Source: Amphiura filiformis (Eukaryota; Echinodermata; Ophiuroidea; Amphilepidida; Amphiuridae). From it: a stretch of DNA of 64,000 bases. Position numbers and translations under genes: made by a program. Within the stretch, counting starts at the first letter, position 1; every line of letters starts with the position of its first letter. Under the pieces are notes generated by a model. The model did no database searches. It was given only the letters and a program-made list of their open reading frames with translations, and was not told the origin of the DNA. The stretch is from assembly GCF_039555335.1 (NCBI RefSeq), contig NC_092628.1, forward strand, positions 62,760,735 through 62,824,734, read 5' to 3'. Positions 23,183-33,845 of the stretch are shown here, one piece after another.

Positions 23183-23586
23183 AATCATGAGGTTTTTTCT
23201 TATTTTCTTCAAAATTGTTCTTTTCACCCCAAATTTGTATTTATATTTAGATAATTTCCTATCCAAAAATGTATACTTTTATCTTGGATTAGTAACTTTT
23301 GGGCCATTCCATTTAAAATCCACACCACCCCTGTGGAAGATTTAGCTAAAGTCTTTCAAAGAGGGAGTATGAGTTTTGAATAGAATAAACCATTGGGTAA
23401 CTTCATTTGAAATACTCACTCCAGCTGTGGAAGATATAGGTAAAGCCATAATACAGAGGGGAGTATGGGTTTCAAAATGATAAACCCTGACCAGTTAGGC
23501 AGTTACATTTGAAAAATATACTCCCTGTGGATTTCAACTGGAATACTAGCCCATTATGCATATCTGAGAATGCACAGTCCCTTTAA

Positions 23587-23937
23587 GGGGGTACTACACC
23601 CCTAGCCAATTTTTTTTGCCTGTTTTTGTGTTTTTCTCGAAAATTATAGCGCATTGGTGACAAGTAAGATATGTATATTATAGGGCAAGGACTACAACTA
23701 CTGCACTGAAAATTCAGCAACTCAAGGCAAGTAATTATTGATTTATTGATAAAATATTGGTTTTCCCTCATTTGTGACTGTAACTCCACAACTGTTGTCT
23801 GTGCTGAAATAAAATTTCCAGTGTAGCAGTTGTAGTCCTTGCCCCTATAATATACATATCTTACTTGTCACCAATGCTCTATAATTTTGAGAAAAATGCA
23901 AAAATAGGCACAAAATTGGGCAGGGGTGTAGTACCCC
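23587..23937. mobile_element. TTAA-flanked MITE, GGGGTACTACACCCC ends (copy 2)
   Basis: This is the same family and orientation as 10244-10606. TTAA lies on both sides (23583-23586 and 23938-23941). The ends are GGGGGTACTACACCCC and GGGGTGTAGTACCCC. The family has no transposase and must be mobilised in trans, presumably by a piggyBac-type enzyme. Confidence 0.9.
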
Positions 23938-23941
23938 TTAA

Positions 23942-24884
23942 ATATAATAAATTAAATGAAAATATAAATCATAGTCAATTGAAAACATACCAGTTACATT
24001 AAATATCATTTATAGAAAAATAAAGTTATCTATTACTTGACTGAGTTTGTGTACCAAACCAAATTTGTTTGATGGGAACAAAGAAAAATATTGTTAGTAA
24101 ATTGCATGTGTATGTATATTGTGACAAAACAGATGGTTGAGTGGTTCTAATAATTGCACAAGTACATGATTGCTATTATTGTATGTAAACGAGAAATTAT
24201 GTAACTTTTAGTATTTCAATTTTAAGTGTTCTATTATGATGCTATAATAATAAACAGTTCAAGAGAGAAATTAAACATTAGCCAGTGTAATTATTGCATG
24301 TTTTACTGTCTCTTACCAGGTATCATGACTATCATCAGGGTTATAAATATATTCACCAGTGTTGCAATATGTCGGCAAAATTCATGACATATTTTTTTTT
24401 GTTGAAAAAGGCACAAAAATCATGGAAAAGTTCAGGGAGGAGACTGGATGTGATATGTCTATTTTTGACATGACTATTGGGTCACTATCATGAAATCTTC
24501 GACAAATAATTAATTCTAAATCATAAAATGTGTTATGTGTTTGCTAAATCAAAATAATTATGTTATTCCAAAACCACTTTCAGCATTGTAGTTTCGTAAG
24601 GCTTGTGCTTTCATAATGCGTGTCCTGTACTGCCTTGAAAAGTCATGAATTTTGGTTTAAATTACAAACATTTCATAAATAAATGTGGAATGTATTGTTA
24701 ATTGAAATTCAAAGAGAAAGTGACCATCCAAACTTGTTAAAGACAGGCATTCAAGAAGGAAGCAATATATCAGATCAATAATGGGTGTTTGGAGGCCAAT
24801 GGAAGTACTATGACTACCACAAACAAAATTGATGGATACAAATGAAAACCCAGCCCATCCCCAACATGCCATTAAACCTAGAAT
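23942..24884. other. No gene; segment related to 48890-49110
   Basis: Positions about 24445-24640 are a diverged copy of 48895-49110 (shared words include ATGAAATCTTC and GCGTGTCCT). That second copy is an insertion inside a foldback element, which marks it as mobile. The rest shows no exon. Confidence 0.45.
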
Positions 24885-25840
24885 CCGTACCCTAAAAACC
24901 CAACCTGAATTACCTTAAACCCCAAACAGTACCCTTAAACCCAACAAACACGTACCCTTAAAGCCTAACTACTTGTACCCTTAAACCCTAACACGTACCC
25001 TTAACCTCCAAAACGCAGGACTAACCTTAAACCCCAACACTTACCCTTAAACCCAAACATGTACCTTTAAAATTCCCAACAAGTTAGCCCTAACCTTTAA
25101 ACCCAAACCCAACCTACCTGTACCCTTCCTTAACCCCCAACATGTAGGCCCTGGTCCCCAAACTATATGTACCTATATGTCCAACAAGTCAGACCTACCC
25201 TTTAAACCCAAACCCAACCTGTAGGCCTACCCTTAAACCCCAACACGTAGGTACCATTATTCCCCAAACTGCACCTTTAAACCCCAACACGTAGGCCAAG
25301 GCCTATCCTTAAACCCAACCTGAACTGCCTTGAACCCCAACCAGTCCCTGAAACCCAACATACAAACATGTACCCTTAAAGCCCCACCGCATGTACCCTT
25401 AAACCCCGACACGTACCCTTAACCCCCAAACGTAGGCATACCCTTAGAGCCCAACATTTACCCTTAAACCCCAACATGTACGTGTACCTTAAAAACTCCC
25501 ACAAGTCAGACCTGCCCTTTAAACCCAAACCCAACCTGTAGGCCTACCCTTCCCTAAACCCCAACATGTAGGCCCTTGTCCCCAAACTGTAGACCTATAC
25601 GTAGGCCTAACCCCAACATATGTACCTTTAAAACTCTAACCTAAAGTCAGGCTTGCCTTTAAAACCCAAACCCAACCTGTAGGCCTACCCTTAAACCCCA
25701 ATATGAAGGCCCTGCCCTAAATCCCCAACCTGTACCTGTAGCTGTAAACCACAACACATGCCCTTAAACCCCATGACATCTACGAAACTCCAACATGTAC
25801 CCTTTAAACTCCAAACCAACCCCTGAAACCCATGTAGGGC
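24885..25840. repeat. C/A-rich degenerate tandem array, telomere-like words
   Basis: Words of the type ACCCTTAAACCCCAACACGTA recur about every 20-30 bases for nearly 1 kb, with GTAGGCCTA octamers interspersed. The plus strand is strongly depleted in G. CCCTTAAA resembles but does not equal the animal telomere repeat CCCTAA. Open frames here are repeat by-products. Confidence 0.85.
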
Positions 25841-26655
25841 CGCGTACCTTTAAAATGCCCCCATCCATTACCTGACACACAATGACAGGCCAGATCATTT
25901 TGGAATTTGGAAACCGCATAGGCTTAATTCTGTGGCATAGTTTAAAAAACACAGAAATATTGTCTAAAAACGTGACAACAGCGAGCAGGAAATTGTGCAT
26001 ACTATTTGCCACCGTTTTCCTATTGTTTTTCTGTGCCTTTTATGAAGTATAATATTGCAAGATGCCCAAAACACACGTGCCTCCTATTTTTCTGTAGGCC
26101 AATGCTCTTTAGCCTGGCTTCAACATTTTGTTTGAGCTTGGTCATATCAAGACCCAAGCGTGTCTCGCACGGAACGACCATTTAAACAAACAAACGAAAG
26201 TAGGCCTAAATATTATACCACCTATGGTTAGAATTTTCTTTGGATGTGGGGATCCAAATTTACAAAAAGTGAGCGTCAATGAAATTGCGACCCCCCCTCA
26301 CCGATACACCTACTTACCCCTACGCTAAAATTTTATTGAAATCAGTCTTTTTGAATAAATTAAACACACTATCTGTGGTCATTTGTGACTCTCTATATTT
26401 TGGTCATCAATTTGTTTTTCTTTAAAACCTCCCCGCCCCCCCCTCCGTATAATTGGGACCCACCCCTTTCCGAAGAAAATGAGAGCCCCTAAGCCCTAAA
26501 CACAGATCCCATGCAAGTATCAATCCGGAGCAGACGCCAGTACCAATCTGTTAAATACAGCCTTGGATACCTTCATCAAATGAACGGGTTATTTTCTCCT
26601 AACATTATGCAAATACGAAAATACCAACATGCAAATTAACCTCAATGCACACCGA
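25841..26655. other. No recognised gene; diverged repeat also at 26985-27140
   Basis: Positions about 26109-26195, beginning AGCCTGGCTTCAACATTTTG, are a diverged direct copy of about 26995-27125. No exon with good borders was seen. Confidence 0.4.
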
Positions 26656-26658
26656 GTG

Positions 26659-26765
26659 TATATAAGTACTATCACCATGATATCATAGTATACTACGACT
26701 CTGTCACGGTCAAAACGTGATGAACCACTGGTTTTTCATGGCAACGGGATCATCGCGCAGCACCG
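26659..26765 (+). promoter_or_regulatory. Possible TATA promoter and short first coding exon
   Basis: TATATAAG at 26659-26666 has the form of a core TATA box. About 55 bases downstream an ATG at 26720 opens 15 codons plus one base (Met-Asn-His-Trp-Phe-Phe-Met-Ala...) and runs into CACCG followed by a strong donor GTAAGT at 26766. The arrangement would suit a first exon, but no second exon was found and a chance match is quite possible. Confidence 0.25.
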
Positions 26766-27667
26766 GTAAGTAGGTTTTATAGGTTTTATAAATGTGACTA
26801 CATTTTTATTGGCTTAAAATTAGAACTTTCTCTTGACTCACCAAAGGCTGACAATTATACCGTACGTACCGGTGGCTGACAGTAAAAATAGAGCTCAAGT
26901 TTTCCTTGCACTGTATCTTCAAGTAGGCCCTATTTTTCCATATTGGCCAGCATGCTTATAATTTATATCATCATGATTACTACGCTTTTTAGCCTGGCTT
27001 GAGCATTTTGTTTAAGTCTGGCACTGCTGGCCCAACCAAGCATCATGCCTGCCCGGCATCATGAGCGGGAGCATGCAAGTGTCTCTGCACGGCGCGACCG
27101 TTTACCGAGCATGCGAGGACCGTTAATATTTAAACATTAACTTGCAGAATGATCCGATAAAAATAGAATGGAATGATGCTCTAAAAATGAATTTAAAAAA
27201 CAGTTCCAGGTTTAAATTACCTAGCCTGAGGTAGCCTACTCACATCGTCACACCTCCGTCACTACGATGACTGATGCTAGGCCTAGCTAGCATGCTACAT
27301 GTGCTAGGCCCCCTGTGCCATGATGTTTCGGCTACATGATATTTGTTAGGCCTACCATTTACAAAATGATCGTGAATAAATACCTGAAGAAATTAATTGT
27401 TTATATTGTCAGGAACATGGGAAAGAACAACCAGCATGCCCGGCCAGCATAACTATTTATAGGGCCATGATATTTTGAGCTTCATAACTATTTTAATAGG
27501 GCCATGAATGATATTTTGAGCTTCAAATTACCATACAAAATAATATATAGGCCTATTCAGTAATTTTCTCATCTGGATGATAATAAAAATCAAGATTCAG
27601 ATTTTATTAGTGTAGTGGTTTTAAAGCCGAAAGCCGGACGTGTAATTTATTTTACAAACATCAACAA

Positions 27668-27838
27668 TACCTCGGTATTTTCCTCGGGCGCTGACGCGCC
27701 CTCGGAAAATACCTCGGCCCAAAACAAAACCCTCCAATTTCACACAATGACCTCAAAATAGATGGTGCGCAGTTATTATTGTCTAATTAATCGTTATTAT
27801 AATATCCATAAGTACAGGACTTGAGTCCTGTTTATCAG
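27668..27838 (-). repeat. Dispersed repeat, inverted copy of 4721-5063
   Basis: This matches the reverse complement of 4721-5063 with about 165 bases missing at 27794. It joins directly onto the 3' side of the LINE fragment at 28053-28780, and may be part of that element's 3' region or a neighbour. Confidence 0.7.
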
Positions 27839-28052
27839 GGACGAAGAGCTGACGAAGTTTATGCGGACCTTCGGATGCTGCAAGACTTTCTCTATACCTA
27901 CTTTTTGCTGTTTTTGCAACCCATCAGGATACCAATTGTTCACAAAAGGCATTGCCCAAATGCTCACAATTGGGCGCATTGGTCTACACTGAAAACTCAC
28001 CGATATCGATATTATAATAATAATATGGATGTGCATACCAATGATCTTAAAT

Positions 28053-28780
28053 CTACCAAGATAAAATGACATTTGAAATAAACAGGTGACTTCTGAGCTG
28101 CGATTTGAATGAGTCCAAAGAATGTGCTTGACGGATGTGAACTGGTAACGTATTCCATAGTGTGGGAGCGACAACTGCGAAGGCACACTTGGCGTAAGAA
28201 GTTGAAAATCTTGGTGAAACGAGTTGGCATTGTGAACTAAAACGAAGTGAACGAGGTGGATTATAGAAAGAAACAAGTTCAACAATATATTCCGGTGATT
28301 GACCATTGATGGCTTTGTATTTGAGAAGAACAATCTTGTAAATGATGCATTTGTAGATAAGCAACCAATGCAATAGTTCTAAAACGCCGGAAATATGATC
28401 AAATTTCTTTGTTCTGGTGATGAGACGCACGCGCGGCAGTATTTTGGACCCGGATTTTGGATTCGTTGAAGTTGATCAATCTGAACATAGTCGGCCATAA
28501 ACATGATAAAGAAGCGAATTGCATTTGTAGAGATGAGAAGTTATAAAGACATGGACAAGACGTTCAGTTTGAGTATTGTCAAGATATCCTTATTCGGCTG
28601 ATCTTCCCGATCTTCCTGATCATCCACAAGGATGCCCAGATCACGCGCCTCAGGCATTTAAGGGAGGGTACAATGATTGATGTACCAATAATGTCACAGG
28701 TGGAAGTTGAGCAGAATAAATGAATCGGGAAGTAACATGGATAATTTCTGTTTTTAAGTTTGAGTTTCAGTTGGTTTATA
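28053..28780 (-). pseudogene. LINE reverse-transcriptase 3' fragment, frameshifted
   Basis: On the minus strand, residues such as LITRTKKFDHI, HWLLIYKCIIYKI, YKAINGQSPEYI, APTLWNTLPVHIRQA and FKSQLRSHLF form the typical C-terminal tail of CR1/L2-like non-LTR retrotransposon ORF2. The match continues upstream, in other frames, through an LQRIQN motif and a YKCNSLLYHVYG motif (usually DYCNSLLYG) to about 28780. At least two frameshifts are needed. The endonuclease and RT catalytic parts are absent, so this is a dead 5'-truncated copy. It lies in what would be the first intron of the receptor exon at 28971-29640. Confidence 0.8.
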
Positions 28781-28970
28781 CCAAAATCACTGAAAAGGTA
28801 CCCCCAAACCGTGGCGGCACATCCCCATGTACCTTCAACCAGGAACAATAATTTTTATTACTGTGTACGCCAAAAACGCCTGGGCAGGTATCACCCTCTG
28901 CACATAGTGTATAGCGACATAAAATGTTAATATTAAAATGCAATGAACGCAAACACTCAAACATACTTAC

Positions 28971-29640
28971 CTCTCGCTGTTTTGATAGTGGCTTCCAAGA
29001 CTTCTTCAGCACTACTAAATTCCGTCATAATCAAGTGATCGCTGGTTATATTTCGCTTAGAGAAACTGCCTACAATTGCCGGTGCCACAAAATTCCAGTA
29101 TCCGTACATAGATTGTTGCAAAACTGCTGCTCTGTTCCAGCGGAAAAGCTCAAAAACATAGCCTATGAAAATTGCCAACGTTGCTTGATGAAATGGTGTC
29201 CGTGTAAACGTTTGATATCGCGATCTGTCATCTAAATAATCAGCTGTCGTTGATCCTGATAATATTGGAATGTTCCAATATGCCGCGACATCAGCCACTG
29301 CAGCAGCTGCTGGGCTACACTGAGGTCCAAATATGGCCTGTAAGTTATAGGTATGATACAATGTGGCTGCTACACCCGGTGCTCTTATCGCTCCCCTTCC
29401 AGAGCAATCTGTCTTTGTAAAGTTAAGAACGTAGTTAATACTAAACCCCGAAAACCGGCGGTCGATATTTTGGAGAGCAATGTCAAAAGATGGTTTGAAA
29501 GAAATAATGTTTAAACTTCCTCTTGATCGAAAAGGCTGCAATAGTAAGCCGACGGTGATATTTTGTCTAAATGACGCTATAACCGGTAAGATTAAACAAA
29601 GAGAGAAGGCGAGACTTATTAAATGTGCCATCGCTAACAT
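28971..29640 (-). CDS. Receptor guanylate cyclase, first exon (ligand-binding region)
   Basis: The exon encodes a signal peptide (MLAMAHLISLAFSLCLILPV) followed by the N-terminal lobe of an ANF-receptor-type ligand-binding domain: NITVGLLL, FKPSFDIALQNI, TDCSGRGAIR, QAIFGPQCSPAAAAVADVAA, WNIPILSGST and RYQTFTRTP. It ends at a consensus donor (GAGAG, then GTAAGT read on the minus strand at 28970-28965). Receptor guanylate cyclases sit in the plasma membrane and make cGMP when ligand binds. Start: an upstream in-frame ATG at 29721 would add 27 residues before the signal peptide, encoded by a 27-base tandem duplication (29671-29719). I prefer the ATG at 29640 because it opens directly on the signal peptide. 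No later exons were found to the left. About 60 percent identical by eye to the exon at 54579-55248. A non-enzymatic NPR-C-like receptor remains possible. Confidence 0.8.
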
Positions 29641-29889
29641 GCAAACAAACTCTGACGGATCATCAAGAAGTTCTCGTGTCAGGAACTTGTCAAGAATTTC
29701 TCGTGTCAGTAACTTGTCCATACAATTTTCAATAGCGCCTCTTTAGCTCTTAAATAACCATAACTTGTCAATAAAATTCTGATTTTTTATCGTTGACACG
29801 CAAGCGTATGGGATTATCACCTTGAGATATCTGCTTTTCTATTATTAAACAATGGTAAACAAAAAATCAGTAGTCATTATAAACACTTC

Positions 29890-30130
29890 TACAATTCATA
29901 TACTTTGAAAAGTTGCTTGATTTATTGTTGTTAATGAGTTAAGTACGTTTCACAAAAGTGTTGTTTTCTCAGCCCTCTTTACAACATAACTCAAGAACCA
30001 CAGGACCTACAAAAGTATGTCTGTGATATTTGAATTCTTCTACACACTCGCTATGAAGATCAATGCAATCATTACCATTCGCAAGATGCTGTGAACTAAC
30101 AAATCGCAACAGTTTAAAATAGTTGCTAAC
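29890..30130. repeat. Direct repeat (partner at 31965-32235)
   Basis: Sequence with TTTATTGTTGTTAATGAGTT and GCCCTCTTTACAACATAACT recurs in the same orientation at about 31965-32235, with scattered substitutions. The second copy lies in the insertion that splits the MITE at 31560-32440. Non-coding. Confidence 0.75.
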
Positions 30131-30195
30131 CTAAAGCTCAACAATACTGTATTACACGTTTTTGCAGCTTTTAAAATAGATAATATGATTATACT

Positions 30196-30390
30196 ATTCG
30201 CTACTTGCACGGTTCCGCCATTATGCACTATGTGCGGGGAGAGCCTCGAACTGGCAGCATACATGAATGGGAATTGAACTAGTCATAACGTTCTGTGTAA
30301 GGTTACATAATTCTTCCTTTCATGTATGCTGCCAGTTCGAGGCTCTCCCCGCACATAGTGCATAATGGCGGAACCGTGCAAGTAGCGAAT
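30196..30390. repeat. Perfect 72-bp inverted repeat with 51-base spacer
   Basis: Positions 30196-30267 and 30319-30390 are exact reverse complements over 72 bases. They start ATTCGCTACTTGCACGGTTC and run through ATGTGCGGGGAGAGCCTCGA to CATACATGAA. Transcription of either strand would give a long, fully paired hairpin. There is no coding sense. It lies about 560 bases upstream of the receptor first exon on its strand. Confidence 0.95.
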
Positions 30391-30580
30391 ACTCATTCAG
30401 TATGAGCCCAAGCATGTATGAAAGCACTTGTTAGGTTCAAATTCTCAGTCAGTATTGATATGCTACGTCCGACGGTGTGTTCCAAGACCCATTTCAATCG
30501 CTGAGTAATTTTGGTAAAGTAAGGTCAAATGTAAAGTAGGGGATCTTCCTACGCTACACCATCGTTTATTGTTATGTATA

Positions 30581-31459
30581 CAGCCTGTCTCAAAAAAAAT
30601 TGTGCAAGTGAAAAGCGCCCTCTTTGGCAATTAGAAAATACCGTTGTGACAAAATGCTTACATCAACGTCACGGGCGCAGTCTTAGCTCTCAAATGCCGT
30701 TTGTTCTGTTCAATTTGCTTGTTCCAATTTCGAGATATGTTTATTCAACAACGAAAGGGTAAAATCACAATTGTGCCACTTTTACTAGGGAAGAGAGCTG
30801 TACACGTAAATCAATGATAGCTGATGTTGATGCGTCTAAAGCACCCCCCCCCTTTCGGGGCGCATGCATTAGAAGCATCAACATCAGCACGCGTGCATTA
30901 TTTTGTCTAATATCTCTCCCAACAAGTAATACACGTTTATTAACCTATAACATGTATAAGTGCGCAATATTTGTTTGTCTTTTAACATGTCTTAAGTGAT
31001 TAAGAGAACAGTATGTACCATGATAAAATCATTGACATGCACATGTATTTAACTTTTACAGCAGAATGTGAAATATGTATTTATCTTTTAATCTCTTTTA
31101 AGTGGAAAAAGAGAATCATCATTCCTGCATCATGATAAAACAGTAAAACAGTCAACAAAATGTTGTATTGTGTAATTGATGCATTCTTTTGATTTCACGA
31201 AGGAACTCTTGATAAACTTGATCCTATCACTGTTACATGTAAATCCCTCTTCCCTAGTAAAAGTGGCACAATTGTGATTTGACCCTTTCGTCTTTAACTA
31301 AACATATCTCGAGATCAAAACAAGCAAATTGAACAGAACAAACGGCATTTGAGAGCTAAGATTACGCCCTTGACGTTGATGTAAGCAATGTGTCACAATG
31401 GTATTTTCTAATTGCCAGAGAGGGCGCTTTTCACTTGCACATTTTTTTTAGACAGGCTG
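30581..31459. mobile_element. Foldback element, CAGCCTGTCTCAAAA ends, TA-flanked (copy 1)
   Basis: Arms of about 215 bp (30581-30797 and 31245-31459) are inverted copies with a few mismatches, beginning CAGCCTGTCTCAAAA and ending mirrored as AGACAGGCTG, each flanked by TA. A second hairpin sits inside (GCTGATGTTGATGCGTCTAA near 30820 against its complement near 30870-30890). TA flanks suggest a Tc1/mariner-type integration. A second copy lies at 48068-49129. No transposase. Confidence 0.85.
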
Positions 31460-31559
31460 TAGTCGTGCTGGGATGTCGATCTCAGACACACCTGTGCTTT
31501 AACATTCATTTCCTTGGTCAAATAAAACACAATAATTGTATTTTTTCGTAATTAATGTT

Positions 31560-32440
31560 TTAGTTCTCGTCCCCTCCCACATTTTTCAAACAATTTTAGA
31601 CTTAGGAAAACATTTGTGGTACTCTAGAGGGTATATCTCTCAGAATCTCACATTTAAAAATAAAAAGGGCTTCCTCCTTTCCTCGAGCACTGTTAGAAAA
31701 AATCGAAAATGACTAACAATGCTAATTTTACATTGAAAAAAAAACCAGGAGGCGAGTGGCATGATGGTCGGAGAGAGCCGGCAAAACCGCTCAGCCGTAT
31801 GGCATTTCCCATACACTCGGTTGGTTTTGTGGGGTTCATTATGGAACCCCAACGGTTTTAGCTTGTATTAAGGGTAGACGAGGTATTGTTGGTCGAAGCA
31901 ACCTAAAAATCGATTTTCATTATCTAGATCAATATATTATTGAAAATTAACACCTTGATGTTTTGCAAAAGTTCATTCTACAAATCGTATTCTTTGCAAA
32001 CTTGCTTAATTTATTGTTGTTAATTAGTTATGTACGTTTTACAAAAGTGTTGTTGTTTCAGCCCTCTTTACAACGTAACTCAAGAACCGCAGCACCTATA
32101 AAAGTATATATGTGATATTTTAATTCTTCTACACGCTTGCTATGAATTGAGCAATGCAGTTTTTGCCAACGCTCACTACCATTCGTAAGATGCAGTGAAC
32201 TACCAAATCACAACAGTTTAAAATAATTAATAACCTTAATATTACTTATTAACACAGGCCTACTTGTTTGTGATATTTTAGCGTTTTAAAATTTCAAAAT
32301 AATCCCATTCAATTACACGGTTGACAACGGAAATGTACTGAATTAAGAGATCGCACAGCGCTCACCACCTGAAGAAAACAAACAAAAACAAAACCCTCCA
32401 TTGTTCATCAATTCATGAAAATCCTCTGGAGAAGAATCAA
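31560..32440. mobile_element. MITE with GGTTCTCGTCC ends (copy 2), split by an insertion
   Basis: The left two thirds (31560-31740) and right end (about 32390-32440) match the intact copy at 6021-6378, but about 650 bases are inserted at the poly-A tract. The insert includes the direct-repeat partner of 29890-30130. The right TIR is degraded (GGAGAAGAATC for GGACGAGAACC). Confidence 0.7.
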
Positions 32441-33151
32441 AACATTAATTTTATACGGCCTAATGTCAAATAAAACCATAGTTGTAAATATGCTCACGGG
32501 TCAAGTTTAGGCCTTTCAAAATCAAATCGAAAATTTTACACTAGAAGACTGAATTTTACGCCTAAGTATACTGCGCCAAGAAAGTATCCTTACACTTGGA
32601 AAAATAATCACAGTTTCAAAACTGAACCATATTGGGGTAAATTTGATTTTGTAATTTTGTAATCTAATCCTGCACATTATGACACCACATTGAATCCAAT
32701 GTGACTTCAAGAAGTAAAGTTACAAGCAATTGAATAGACGAAGGTCCAGTTTTAAAAGTGACAAATTAGCCTATACGGGCGAATTTCTCGACGGGTGGCT
32801 TAGCAATTGGCTTGTCTAGCCTCAAGGCTTAAGAGGTCGTAAGACCAGGCTTAACTGAAAACGTATTTCCCGAAGCACGGCTACCATAGCCTCGAGGCTT
32901 CGTTAGCCCGTGGGCCAGGCTTGTAGGATTAACCCCAGGCTTCAGTAAAATTTGCATTTCTCGAAATCAGTCTTCTGTAGCCGTAGTCTACGCAAGCCTG
33001 TTAGACCAGGCTTACAGCGGCTTTTCTTGGCCCTGCCTCAGAGCAGGTCTTAGGTCGTAAGCCTTGGTCTATTTCAATTTACAAATTATTTAAATTGTAA
33101 CGCAAAGTTTATCTTTCATATTTTGACGGTCTTTCAATTAACACGAGTAAG

Positions 33152-33581
33152 CAGTCGCGTAACTAGAGGGTGGAAGCGAGGGATCTCTTGCCCCCCCCAT
33201 GAAAAAAGTAAATTAGGCCTACTTCTGAGAGTTATTAATTAACCTCATATTTGGTCATTTTAACCTTAAAACTCAATTTTAAAGTTAAATAAATTGCATT
33301 TATCCCACTTTTGTACCATTGGCCTATATGTCGCCAGCTTTAATAGCTGTAATATGGCATTTGTACCATTTTTTTTTCAATCGCACCTCCCCCCCCCCAT
33401 GTCAAAAAGAAATCTACGCCAATGTTCCGGGGACACATTCCAAGCAGATCCCATAACTCCTCAGACCCACTCCACCCCTTACAAACCCAAACAGCATTAA
33501 CGATGCCTGCCCCTCATTTATTATGTTTGCCCCCGCTTTCCCCCTCCCACCCCCAAAGGAAAATGTCTAGTTACGCCACTG
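33152..33581. mobile_element. hAT-type MITE nested in the foldback element
   Basis: CAGTCGCGTAACTAGAGGG at the left and CTAGTTACGCCACTG at the right are inverted ends of the CAGTGGCGTAACTAG type, next to C-rich runs. The flanking octamers (CGAGTAAG and TGGGTTAG) match at five of eight positions, so a target duplication is only weakly supported. No coding sequence inside. Confidence 0.65.
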
Positions 33582-33749
33582 TGGGTTAGTAATTGTTCGA
33601 TTTAGAGGAACATTTCAGCATTTTATTTTAGTGTTCATTTGAGTTAGTTGAATTTTTTCAAGTAGCTGTTGCTATCATAAGACCTACTCATTTTGAATGA
33701 TGATTTTTTTAACAACGAACATAATTTTTTATAATATTCTTTCATGTTT

Positions 33750-33750
<1 letters not shown>

Positions 33751-33845
<95 letters not shown>
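33751..33845. repeat. (TCA)n microsatellite, ~31 units
   Basis: A nearly pure run of TCA/CAT triplets over 95 bases. Frames reading it as poly-Met or poly-His/Ile are not genes. Confidence 0.98.

Noticed and set aside
28776..29012. Minus-strand open frame of 78 residues running out of the receptor exon
   Set aside because: It starts in a different frame of the exon and reads into the intron past the donor at 28970. No homology seen.
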